A DNA stretch of 64,000 nt. Origin: Chloroflexota bacterium (GTDB lineage: Bacteria; Chloroflexota; Anaerolineae; Aggregatilineales; Phototrophicaceae). The position numbers and the translations under genes are program-made. Location: contig WTGJ01000020.1 in the NCBI GenBank assembly GCA_011523615.1, positions 129,511-193,510 on the forward strand, written 5' to 3'. This document shows, piece after piece, positions 1-7,328 of the stretch. The notes beneath the pieces were generated by a model that ran no database searches, was not told the origin of the DNA, and worked only from the letters and a program-made list of their open reading frames with translations. The number at the start of each line of letters is the position of its first letter. Position 1 is the first letter of the stretch.

Positions 1-866
1 CTCACCAGCACCATCGTTCCATAATGCAACCACGCCGGTCGCAAGCCGAGGGTTCGGGCCAGAGCCGGGTCAAAACTAGACAACTTCAGCTCCTTGTAAA
101 ACAGCAGAATGGCGCCCAGAGTCACCGCCGTGAGCAGACTAATGACCGATAACGAGCGCGGCCAATGCACCAGAACCGGCGCTTCTTCCAGCAATCCTGC
201 GCTCCAGGCCTCTGCGGGCGGAAGAACGCCACAATTCCCACAGACGGCAACGAATTCAGCACGAGGATCCCGTGGGTAGATTGCCAACTCCTGGCAGTTG
301 ATGCAACGTCGCTCAAAACGAGCAGCGGGATCATCTTCCCTGATCTCAACACTCACGCAATTCTCGATGCAATGGGCTCGGGTATTCGCTGCAGCCAGGC
401 CGATCTCACCGATCATTACGGAATCACTATCCAGGTGGACATCGTCCGCAAATCGGGCCAGCAAAATGATCGCGATGGCAAAGAGCAGTGGAAAAATGAT
501 GCCCAGGGCGGCGTCCTGCTTCAACACCCGCGAACGAGAGAGCAACTCGGTGAGCAATACGGTGAGGACGCCGGCAGCAGCGGCGCCCAAAATCAGCCAG
601 GGCGAATTGAGCGACGGTTCTGCTTGGGGCAACCAGGTCAACATCAGGAAGGCGACCACGATGCCGAATAAGACCGTATGGCTGATGGCATCGCTGGTTA
701 ACGATAAGCTGCGCAACATCAAGAAAGTGCCCAACGTCGCACCCGAAATCGCGATGAGCGCGCCCAACAGAATGGCCAGCGAGCGCGGATCGGTCAGGAA
801 AGCGTTCAAAGCAGACGCATCGAAGAAGACGAGCAGGAGATCGATCGTCAATCTTTCCCAGCTCAC
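1..866 (-). CDS. Metal ABC transporter permease (TroD-like), partial, with cysteine-rich loop
   Basis: Inner-membrane permease of the Mn/Zn/Fe ABC-3 family; 288 codons are visible and the gene runs off the left edge. I chose the GTG at 866 because it overlaps the stop of the preceding permease (GTGA at 863-866) and the frame stays open to the edge. Several hydrophobic helices and the family-type segments around residues 112-121 (RVLKQDAALG) and 257-270 support the family. Unusual: residues about 161-235, where relatives have a short loop, hold a hydrophilic insert with three cysteine pairs (C166/C170, C188/C191, C209/C212), which looks like a zinc-ribbon or metal-binding module. It is last in the importer operon, after binding protein, ATPase and first permease. 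The family is clear; the role of the insert is inferred. Confidence 0.9.
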   Translation of the reverse strand, partial: MSWERLTIDLLLVFFDASALNAFLTDPRSLAILLGALIAISGATLGTFLMLRSLSLTSDAISHTVLFGIVVAFLMLTWLPQAEPSLNSPWLILGAAAAGVLTVLLTELLSRSRVLKQDAALGIIFPLLFAIAIILLARFADDVHLDSDSVMIGEIGLAAANTRAHCIENCVSVEIREDDPAARFERRCINCQELAIYPRDPRAEFVAVCGNCGVLPPAEAWSAGLLEEAPVLVHWPRSLSVISLLTAVTLGAILLFYKELKLSSFDPALARTLGLRPAWLHYGTMVLV

Positions 867-2074
867 GCGCCCATCCTCCGCTGGAATGAACCACGTTCTG
901 CCTCGGCGAGGCCGGTTTGCGTCAAGCGCCAGGAATGCTCCTCTGGGGTTTGGCGCACTCTCTCCACCAGCCCGTCCTGTTTCAAAGATTGCAAACAAGT
1001 CCGGGTCGCGGCGCCATGGATCCCGACCAGGAAGGAATTTGGGGTTGCATGCGTGGAGCCGCCATGTCCCAGGGCGTAGCGCAGCATATCCCGCAACAGC
1101 TGTTGGCTGAGGACTGCCCGTCGGTCCTTTCTTTCGCGCAACCAGCGCCAAAGCAGGCCTCTTTCTGGCGCCAATGAGATGGAAATCAGCAACAAAAGAA
1201 AGGTGACGACGATGATGGTCGGTCCCGTGGGGATATCTGCATCCAGGGCGCTGATGCTGGCGCCCATCCCGCCGGAGAAGGCGCCAAAACCCGCGGCCAA
1301 TAGCGCCATCTGCGCCAGGGTGTAGGACCACTGTCGCGCAGCAACGCCGGGGGCAATCAGCAAACCCACCATCAAGATCACGCCGGCCAGTTGCAAACCC
1401 ATGACGATGGTGATCACGATCATCGTGGTGAGGACGAGGCGCAACAGCCGAACCGGCAAACCAATGGTGGCCGCAAACGGGGAATCAAACGTAACCGCCT
1501 TGAGCGGATGCCAAAGCAACAGGAGTACACATAACAAAACTGCCGACAGACTGAACATCAACCAGAGATCCTCTTCGATGATGGCCGCCGCCTGACCAAA
1601 GATGAAGGTATCCAATCCCGCCTGGCTGGCATCCGGCCGATTCTGCGCATAAGCGAGCAAAATGATCCCCGCCGCAAACCAGGCAGACAGCACAATACCC
1701 AATGCCACATCCTGTTTGAGCCGCGTCGTGCCCACCAGGGTCTGGATGAATTGCATGCCCACCCAACCACTCACCGCCGCGCCGATGAGCAGTGCACTCA
1801 ACTCACGCCCACTGAGCAGGAACCCCAATGCCACGCCAGGCAAGGCGGCATGTGCCAGGGCATCGCCCAACAAACTTTGCTGACGCAAAACGGCGAAAGA
1901 ACCCAACACAGCACTGAGCGAGCCGAGCAACGCACCGCCCAGTGCAACGGAGCGCAAGGTGTAATCCAACCTCAGCTGGAAACTGCTCTGCAACAACCAG
2001 AGAAAGACGGCGAAACCGAAACCCAAGATCGCCAGCACCAGGACGATTTGCCGCCAGACCTGCGCATTCGTCAT
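863..2074 (-). CDS. Metal ABC transporter permease (TroC-like) fused to a winged-helix domain
   Basis: 403 residues. Residues 1-305 form the multi-helix ABC-3 permease, with the family segment DALAHAALPG at 71-80. Residues about 315-403 are a soluble tail resembling a MarR/DtxR-type winged helix: a helix (LLRDMLRYAL, 327-336), a putative recognition helix around 355-370 and a wing ending in WRLTQTG. The ATG at 2074 overlaps the ATPase stop (ATGA, 2071-2074), so the longer upstream reading was dropped. A comparable fusion is known in Chlamydia trachomatis YtgCR, where the DtxR-like tail is released and represses the operon. Here the tail lacks an obvious DtxR metal-binding or dimerization domain. 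It could instead be a cytoplasmic sensor that never leaves the membrane. Confidence 0.92.
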   Translation of the reverse strand: MTNAQVWRQIVLVLAILGFGFAVFLWLLQSSFQLRLDYTLRSVALGGALLGSLSAVLGSFAVLRQQSLLGDALAHAALPGVALGFLLSGRELSALLIGAAVSGWVGMQFIQTLVGTTRLKQDVALGIVLSAWFAAGIILLAYAQNRPDASQAGLDTFIFGQAAAIIEEDLWLMFSLSAVLLCVLLLLWHPLKAVTFDSPFAATIGLPVRLLRLVLTTMIVITIVMGLQLAGVILMVGLLIAPGVAARQWSYTLAQMALLAAGFGAFSGGMGASISALDADIPTGPTIIVVTFLLLLISISLAPERGLLWRWLRERKDRRAVLSQQLLRDMLRYALGHGGSTHATPNSFLVGIHGAATRTCLQSLKQDGLVERVRQTPEEHSWRLTQTGLAEAERGSFQRRMGA

Positions 2075-2841
2075 GGAAACGGGGCACGCTCTACTCGACG
2101 AGAATCCTCCACCGTGGAGAGGTTGCCGCCATAGGTTTTTCGGAGGTTTTCTTCGGTGAAGACTGCTTCCGTCGGCCCACAAGCGACGACTTCGATGTTG
2201 AGGAGCAACAACCAATCGAAATAATGCCGCACTGCTTGCAAATCATGATGCACCACGATGACCGTTCGCCCCGCAGCCCGCAGTTCTTGCATGATTTGAA
2301 CGATGGCCCGCTCGGTGACCGCATCCACCGCAGCAAATGGCTCATCCATCAAATACAAGCGAGCATCCTGGACGAGCGCGCGAGCCAGGAAAGTACGTTG
2401 TTGTTGGCCGCCGGAGAGTTGATTGATCGGCCGATCGGCATATTCCTGCATGCCCACTTGCTCCAGAGCAGACCAAGCAGACTTCCTCTCTCGATCGCTC
2501 GGCCGGCGCCACCATCCGAGCCGTCCATACAGGCCCATCAAGACCACATCGATGACGGTCGTGGGGAAATCCCAATCCACGCTGCCCCGCTGCGGTACGT
2601 AAGCGATCTGCGAGAGGGCTTCTTCATAGGGACGGCCAAAAAACCGCACCGTGCCCGCTGCTTTGGGGATCAGTTGGATTGCGGCGCGCAATAACGTCGT
2701 TTTGCCGGCCCCGTTGGGCCCCACGACCCCCAGCAGGACACCCTCGGGGATATTGACATCCACATCCCAGATGGCGGGGACGCCACGATAGGCGACCGTT
2801 AAATCTTCAACGCAAAATGCATCGCTGGCGTTTCCCGTCAA
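2071..2841 (-). CDS. Metal ABC transporter ATP-binding protein (TroB-like)
   Basis: Cytoplasmic ATPase of the metal importer, 256 residues. Walker A is GPNGAGKT (41-48), the Q-loop glutamine is near 84, the signature is LSGGQQQR (142-149), Walker B is LYLMDEP (162-168), and the H-loop histidine lies in VVHHDL. I chose the TTG at 2841 because it overlaps the binding-protein stop (TTGA, 2838-2841) and no better start lies between; the reading frame upstream is open but antisense-like. Gene order binding protein, ATPase, permease, permease is that of troABCD. The 4-bp overlaps on both sides imply translational coupling. Confidence 0.92.
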   Translation of the reverse strand: MTGNASDAFCVEDLTVAYRGVPAIWDVDVNIPEGVLLGVVGPNGAGKTTLLRAAIQLIPKAAGTVRFFGRPYEEALSQIAYVPQRGSVDWDFPTTVIDVVLMGLYGRLGWWRRPSDRERKSAWSALEQVGMQEYADRPINQLSGGQQQRTFLARALVQDARLYLMDEPFAAVDAVTERAIVQIMQELRAAGRTVIVVHHDLQAVRHYFDWLLLLNIEVVACGPTEAVFTEENLRKTYGGNLSTVEDSRRVERAPFP

Positions 2842-3872
2842 TCGATCACCGCACAATCTGGCTGGGCGAGTTCGGCCGGCAATCCTTCCGCCAATTCCTC
2901 CGGTACAGGCGGAATCGTGAGATCGATACCCGCACAACGATATGACTCGAGGATGATGAGAATGTTGCTGATCAACATGCCGGGGTAGCGCCCGCCATAA
3001 TGCTCCGGCGCATCCATCGCGTCGGAATACAGGGTCTGGATGCCCAATCTCACCCGGCCACCATTGGCCCGTACCGCTTCTTGGACCGCTTCAATCGCAT
3101 CGGGCGGGACACTGCTTTCTACAAAGATGACCGGGATTTCCCGTTCCATGACGAATTCAACGAGCTGCTGTATGTCCGCTACGCCCGCCTCATCCTCGGT
3201 GCTGATTCCCTGCAACCCTCGCACCTGCCAACCGAAGGCCGCGCCGAAGTATTGGAACGCATCGTGAGAGGAGACGAGGACGCGCTGCTGCTCCGGCACG
3301 ACGGCCATGGCCTGCTCCGCCCAGGTGAAGAGAGTCGACAGCGTCGCTGCATATTCAATCGCGTTTTCTTCAATGGGGCCGCGATGATCCGGCAAGAGTT
3401 GGACCAGAGCGTCGGTCGCATAGGTGGCGCTCATTTGCCAATTGCGTGGGTCAAACCAAAAATGCGGGTCGGCCACATTTTGGTATCGTTCCGATAAGGT
3501 AAAACCACCGATGATGTAGCCAGCTCGCTCGACCGGTTCGGAAAGTGCATGAGTCGCGATGCCCCGGTTGCTCAAATTGGCAAACACTTCACCAAACTGC
3601 CCTTCCAAATGCAGTCCGCTGTAAAACACAGCGTCTGCTTCCTGGATCGCCCGGATATCTGCTTCGGTCGGTAAGTACAAATGCGGGTCCACTCCGCTGC
3701 CCATCAACGCGGTGAGCGCCAGAGTTCCTGGTGGCAGATCAGCAGTGAGCACACGGATCAGATCACTCGCCTGTGTCGTCGTCGCCACGATCCGGCTGGG
3801 TTCATCCTGGGCGAAGACAGGCGTGATGCAGGCCATAGATGCCAGCGTGAAGGCGCCAAGGTATCGAAGCAT
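2838..3872 (-). CDS. Metal ABC transporter substrate-binding protein (TroA/ZnuA family)
   Basis: 344-residue exported metal-binding protein that delivers Mn2+, Zn2+ or Fe2+ to the downstream permeases. A signal peptide ends near VFAQ (residue 21). There is no lipobox cysteine, so it would be free outside the membrane or held by another means. Likely ligands by family position are H64 (VDPHLYLP), H137 (ADPHFWF), H203 (SSHDAFQYF) and D284 (LYSDAMD), the three-histidine-plus-aspartate set of TroA. It lacks the long histidine-rich loop of many ZnuA proteins. First gene of the operon, with a clear promoter and an inverted repeat just upstream. The metal cannot be decided from sequence. Confidence 0.92.
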   Translation of the reverse strand: MLRYLGAFTLASMACITPVFAQDEPSRIVATTTQASDLIRVLTADLPPGTLALTALMGSGVDPHLYLPTEADIRAIQEADAVFYSGLHLEGQFGEVFANLSNRGIATHALSEPVERAGYIIGGFTLSERYQNVADPHFWFDPRNWQMSATYATDALVQLLPDHRGPIEENAIEYAATLSTLFTWAEQAMAVVPEQQRVLVSSHDAFQYFGAAFGWQVRGLQGISTEDEAGVADIQQLVEFVMEREIPVIFVESSVPPDAIEAVQEAVRANGGRVRLGIQTLYSDAMDAPEHYGGRYPGMLISNILIILESYRCAGIDLTIPPVPEELAEGLPAELAQPDCAVID

Positions 3873-3889
3873 TACGAAAATTTCTCCGT

Positions 3890-3915
3890 ATATTTTTAGG
3901 CTTGTCTAAAAATAT
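3890..3915. promoter_or_regulatory. Perfect inverted repeat over the -10 of the metal importer promoter (putative operator)
   Basis: ATATTTTTAG at 3890-3899 and CTAAAAATAT at 3906-3915 are exact reverse complements separated by six bases. The repeat covers the -10 and predicted start of the importer promoter, so a bound protein would block initiation. The inner TTTAG/CTAAA half-sites recall DtxR/MntR-type operators. The natural candidate regulator is the winged-helix tail of the permease encoded in the same operon; this link is inferred. Confidence 0.7.
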
Positions 3916-3937
3916 CGGGGTGCTCGCGTTATGTCAA
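3909..3937 (-). promoter_or_regulatory. Sigma70-type promoter of the metal importer operon
   Basis: Read on the minus strand: -35 TTGACA at 3937-3932 (perfect consensus), a 17-bp spacer, and -10 TATTTT at 3914-3909. Transcription would start near 3902, about 30 bases before the ATG at 3872. A GGAG lies between the predicted start site and the ATG. Confidence 0.75.
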
Positions 3938-3955
3938 GTCAACGCAGGGGAATTC

Positions 3956-4612
3956 TCATGAATCAGCCAATCCTGCGACGAAACGGCGCAAGCCCCCTGC
4001 GAATTCCGCCTTCCCGCCGTGAGCTGGGTGCCGGGTTGCCGCACAGGGGATGGCCAAATCGCGCAAGGATGTTTGTGCCTTCCGCCCGATGGCCAATACA
4101 TTCTCGATGGCAAACAGGTCGATGACTTGCGCAAGAATCGCGCTACCTTCTTGCAATTCGCTGTGGGTCGGGGTGCGATTGCTGAGTGGCCTGCACTCTC
4201 GGTGTGGGTGCCAGGGGAATGCATTCCAGATGAGAGGGTTGAAGCCCAGCTGACTCAGCTCACGCCAGACGATCGTGGCACTTTGTTCACCCTGGATCTG
4301 CGAGAATGATGGCTCATTGGGTTCACGGTAGCCACGCCTCAGCCCGAAGAGCGGCAGTCCTTTCACCCCGGCGGTGAGGATTTTCCGACTGCAGAGCGGG
4401 ATGCCGGTCAGCCGACAACCGCGATAGCCAGGCGCCTCACAGACCAAAAGGGCGGGTACTTTCTTCGCGGCGGCAAAGCCATTGAGATACAGGCGCAAAT
4501 TGTGCCGCCGGATCGCATGGTTGGGATCATCTCCGGCTCGATAAGGATTGGTTACGGTCGCTGAATCAGCCCGCTCGGCCAAGCGTTCAATCAGCCGATC
4601 CACCGCCTGCAT
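3956..4612 (-). CDS. Uracil-DNA glycosylase superfamily protein
   Basis: 218 residues from the ATG at 4612, which lies inside the 3' end of the upstream GNAT gene (26-bp overlap). Motifs fit the uracil-DNA glycosylase fold: CEAPGYRGCRLTG (58-70, equivalent of the GxDPG/GEAPG water-activating and uracil-binding loop), IWNAFPWHPH (128-137) and RHPAHGG (194-200, equivalent of the H-S/P DNA-intercalation loop). The presumed role is removal of uracil or related damaged bases. Specificity within the superfamily is uncertain, because this EAPGYRG subgroup is less studied than families 1, 4 and 5. Longer upstream starts are possible but would overlap the GNAT gene further. Confidence 0.75.
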   Translation of the reverse strand: MQAVDRLIERLAERADSATVTNPYRAGDDPNHAIRRHNLRLYLNGFAAAKKVPALLVCEAPGYRGCRLTGIPLCSRKILTAGVKGLPLFGLRRGYREPNEPSFSQIQGEQSATIVWRELSQLGFNPLIWNAFPWHPHRECRPLSNRTPTHSELQEGSAILAQVIDLFAIENVLAIGRKAQTSLRDLAIPCAATRHPAHGGKAEFAGGLRRFVAGLADS

Positions 4613-5432
4613 GCACCCCACCCTGTTCCAAAACGTACCAGCAGCGATCTTCATAATGGACAAAATCCTGCGCCCGATAGCCGGCCGCAAAAGCGCTGCG
4701 CATCGCTTCACGCAAGGCCAAACGCCAGGCCAAGGCACGATCCGGGTGCTCTTGTCTCATCCGGTCCACATCGCGCGGTATCTCGATGCGGCACTGTGCC
4801 GGGGCCTCGCTCAATACTCCCGCATCGGCCAGGGGTGCGCCATGCCCGTCTTTTTCCAGCAAAAAGGGCGCGGGCCGCTCGTGGCGCGGCACATACTGAC
4901 CCGCGGCCAAGGCCTGCACGCGTTCGTCCCGCAAATCCCATTGAACTTCCAGCCGGTCGGAAGGAAGACCGACGTTGATGGCATCCTGCATTTCTCCGTA
5001 ATGGTTGACGTGGTACACGTGGGCCGTCGCCGCCAACAAGCGCAGGTTGAAGTTGGCGTTGCCGCGCAAGAGCGGGTCATAGGTCCAGGCGATCTGCGTG
5101 AAACCCGCTGCCAACGCAAACTCACGCTGGGCCCACTTGATGCCCTGGCCGATGCCCCGGCCGCGGAAATCAGGATGCACACCCGCCATATGGGACCAGA
5201 GGCGGATGCGTCCCCCTTTCCTGCCCACGAAGGCGAGTGCGAGGGCGACCAGGCGATCTTCATGGTAACCGCCAATGACCAGGCCGCCGTTGTGAATGAA
5301 GGCAACCATCAGAGCCGAGGGTGCCGCATCGAGCGGCGGCAGCTGCCAGATATCCAGCTCCAACTGAACCAGCGCCTCGAGATCTCGCATCTCCTTCAAC
5401 AAACGGAATTGCACTTCTTCAGCCGCAGGCAT
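4587..5432 (-). CDS. GNAT acetyltransferase-like protein (COG3375 type)
   Basis: 281 residues. The start at 5432 has a strong Shine-Dalgarno (GGAGAGG) seven bases upstream, better than the in-frame codon 45 bases earlier. The acetyl-CoA-binding motif A is VHPDFRGRGIGQGIKWAQ (85-102). The following stretch with FDP-like and N-x-NFNL segments (about 117-130) and LPSDR is typical of COG3375, a GNAT group of about 280 residues of unsettled function, sometimes found near menaquinone genes. No such genes are nearby here. Its last 26 bases overlap the glycosylase gene, so the two are probably co-transcribed. Confidence 0.8.
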   Translation of the reverse strand: MPAAEEVQFRLLKEMRDLEALVQLELDIWQLPPLDAAPSALMVAFIHNGGLVIGGYHEDRLVALALAFVGRKGGRIRLWSHMAGVHPDFRGRGIGQGIKWAQREFALAAGFTQIAWTYDPLLRGNANFNLRLLAATAHVYHVNHYGEMQDAINVGLPSDRLEVQWDLRDERVQALAAGQYVPRHERPAPFLLEKDGHGAPLADAGVLSEAPAQCRIEIPRDVDRMRQEHPDRALAWRLALREAMRSAFAAGYRAQDFVHYEDRCWYVLEQGGVHAGGGSAD

Positions 5433-5461
5433 CGATCCTCTCCATTTTGCTTCGCGTATGA

Positions 5462-5490
5462 TTGTACGCTGTTTCACGCTATTGTATGGA
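5462..5490 (+). promoter_or_regulatory. Candidate promoter for the flippase-like gene
   Basis: TTGTAC at 5462-5467, a 17-bp spacer and TATGGA at 5485-5490. The predicted start is near 5497, which leaves room for the AAGGAA ribosome-binding site at 5529-5534. Confidence 0.4.
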
Positions 5491-5504
5491 AATCACCGTT
5501 CGCA

Positions 5505-6623
5505 TTGCAAACAGACTGCGGGGCAGGGAAGGAATACCGCATTCGTTATCTAGCGACCCATCCTCGCCTCATCACCCTGCTCAGCGTGTTGTTGAGTGTC
5601 GGCATATTGTGGTTGGCCCTCCGTGGCATTGAGCTCGAGCGCCTCTGGCAGGTGATCCACGATGCAGATTGGCGCTGGGTTCTGATTTCCGTGCTCCTGA
5701 ACCTTTGCGCCCTGACGGTTCGCGGCTTGCGCTGGCGCAGCTTGTTGGATGGCAAAATCACCACCTGGCGGGCCATTCATGCGATGAACATCACCAATAT
5801 GTTGAATCAACTTCCCCTGCGTGCGGGTGAGGTGGCGCGCAGTTTCCTGGCCCGTCAGGATGGCGTCCGGCTGCTCACCGCCGCTACCCTGGTCGCATTG
5901 GAGCGTTTGTTGGATCTGTTGTTGATCATCTTGGTCCTCTCCTGGGCGCTGAGCCGCTTGCCCACGCATCACTACTACATGCAAGATACGGCGACTTTGA
6001 TCGGCGGCGCGGTGCTGCTCTTTTTCGTTTTCGCCTGGTGGATCACGCGGCAACCCAACAAAACCAAGGAGGTACAACCGAGCTGGTTGCAGATCCGCCG
6101 ACTGAGCCGCATCCCCATGATGCACAGCCTGATGCGCTTCTTCTTTCGCATCCTAACGCCCATTTTCGAGGGCTTGCAAGCCATACAAAACCGACGCCTC
6201 GTGCTGATCACCAGTGGTTGGACGCTCTTGGGCTGGTTCTTCTCCTTCGCCACCTTCGCCGCACTCATGCCGGCGTTGCATTTGCAAGAAGAAAACATCA
6301 TCCTCGTCTGTGCGTTGACCTTGACCCTCTCTTCATTGGGAGTAGCCGCACCGTTGACGGTCGCTTCCGTCGGCCCTTATGAAGCCATGGTGGTTCTGGG
6401 GGGTACGCTGGCCGGCCTCAATGAAGAAGCAGCGCTGGTTTTCGCGCTCCTCGCCCACGGCACTTCGCTTGCGCTGTATGCCGTGCTGGGCAGCATCGGC
6501 GCGGCGGTGCTCGGCATATCCATCCGTGATGTGCTCCATTCTGCCCACACGAATGAAACTGCGAACTGGGATATTGCGCCCGTGGAAGCTAAAAGCGATC
6601 GCGACGGAAGCGTTGTTCCTTGA
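5505..6623 (+). CDS. Lysylphosphatidylglycerol synthase/flippase-like membrane protein (UPF0104 family)
   Basis: About 372 residues with seven or eight hydrophobic helices and the family's pattern: an N-terminal LLSVLLSVGILWLALRG helix, an RGLRWRSLL segment, LNQLPLRAGEVARSFL and a C-terminal VGPYEAMVVL stretch. Relatives are the integral-membrane half of MprF (aminoacyl-phosphatidylglycerol flippase) and orphan proteins often found with glycan genes; no synthase domain is present here. The start is unsettled. TTG at 5505 is the first standard start after the predicted promoter, but the only ribosome-binding site (AAGGAA, 5529-5534) fits an ATT codon at 5541, which would give a protein 12 residues shorter. 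The 3' end overlaps the convergent molybdoenzyme gene by 35 bp. Confidence 0.85.
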   Translation: MQTDCGAGKEYRIRYLATHPRLITLLSVLLSVGILWLALRGIELERLWQVIHDADWRWVLISVLLNLCALTVRGLRWRSLLDGKITTWRAIHAMNITNMLNQLPLRAGEVARSFLARQDGVRLLTAATLVALERLLDLLLIILVLSWALSRLPTHHYYMQDTATLIGGAVLLFFVFAWWITRQPNKTKEVQPSWLQIRRLSRIPMMHSLMRFFFRILTPIFEGLQAIQNRRLVLITSGWTLLGWFFSFATFAALMPALHLQEENIILVCALTLTLSSLGVAAPLTVASVGPYEAMVVLGGTLAGLNEEAALVFALLAHGTSLALYAVLGSIGAAVLGISIRDVLHSAHTNETANWDIAPVEAKSDRDGSVVP

Positions 6624-7206
6624 ATGGGTCGCCTTCGTTGTGGTAGCCGCCCTGTTCCCAAAAACCCGGCCGATCCACCTCGCTGAATTCCAGTTTCCGC
6701 AAATGTTTGGCGCTCTTCCAAAAATACCGTGAAGGGACCAGGGTGCGCAGCGGAGCGCCATGTTCCGCAGGCAAGGGCGCACCTTCATAGCGGTAAGCGA
6801 GCAAAACCTCATCTGCCAACATCACTTCCAGGGGCAGATTGGTAGTATAACCGCCATCGCAATGCGCGATGACGTATTGGGCGCTGGGTTTCAAATCGCA
6901 TAGAGCGACAAAATCTCGGAAGCGAACCCCTTCCCACTGGCTGTCCAAACGACTCCAATGCGTCACGCAGTGGATATCGACCGTGACCGAGACCGTCGGC
7001 AGAGCGCTGAATTCTTCCCAGTTCCAGCAACGGCTTTCGGCTACTTCACCAAATACGCACAAATCCCAGGTGCTCAAATCGATGCTGGGAAGCGGGCCAA
7101 AGGACATCACCGGCAATTTTCGGGTGATCGATTGACCCGGGGGCAATCGCCCGGCCTGCCGGCTTTCTCTCTCGATCTCACGCCGGTTTTTACCAAATAG
7201 TCGCAT
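6589..7206 (-). CDS. Sulfite oxidase-like molybdopterin oxidoreductase (YuiH/MsrP-like)
   Basis: 205 residues, about the size of single-domain members of the sulfite-oxidase molybdopterin family. Cys80 in DIHCVTHWSR matches the cysteine that ligates molybdenum, and the C-terminal G-APLR-LVPSRYFWKSAK segment (150-167) is the family's cofactor-contact region. No twin-arginine or Sec signal is present, so it should be cytoplasmic, unlike MsrP. The ATG at 7206 is preferred over GTG at 7209 because GGAGG then sits at a workable distance. No heme-binding or membrane partner is beside it. The substrate is unknown. Confidence 0.85.
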   Translation of the reverse strand: MRLFGKNRREIERESRQAGRLPPGQSITRKLPVMSFGPLPSIDLSTWDLCVFGEVAESRCWNWEEFSALPTVSVTVDIHCVTHWSRLDSQWEGVRFRDFVALCDLKPSAQYVIAHCDGGYTTNLPLEVMLADEVLLAYRYEGAPLPAEHGAPLRTLVPSRYFWKSAKHLRKLEFSEVDRPGFWEQGGYHNEGDPFKEQRFRRDRF

Positions 7207-7264
7207 CACCGCCCTCCACTCACGCTGCCGAGCGCTCTTGGTCGTGAATCACCTGAGCATCATC

Positions 7265-7293
7265 TTACAACATGACTCATCCCATTGTACGAT
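7265..7293 (+). promoter_or_regulatory. Candidate promoter for the exported protein gene
   Basis: TTACAA at 7265-7270, 17 bp, TACGAT at 7288-7293, 35 bases before the ATG at 7329. It lies in the 122-bp region between divergent genes. Confidence 0.4.
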
Positions 7294-7328
7294 GTGGGGA
7301 GAGGAAGTCAGCTACCCATGCGTGTTCG

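Noticed and set aside
427-894. 155-residue frame antisense-like within the second metal permease
   Set aside because: The permease frame (GTG at 866) has helices, family motifs and a coupled start; this is the same strand in another frame.
3873-3955. A metal riboswitch (yybP-ykoY or NiCo type) ahead of the metal importer
   Set aside because: The leader is about 30 bases and contains only the inverted repeat and ribosome-binding site.
4548-5504. Open frame extending the flippase-like protein by about 320 residues at its N-terminus
   Set aside because: It lies antisense to the GNAT and glycosylase genes, whose motifs are clear, and its sequence has no membrane or domain character. The open frame is a by-product of GC-rich codons.
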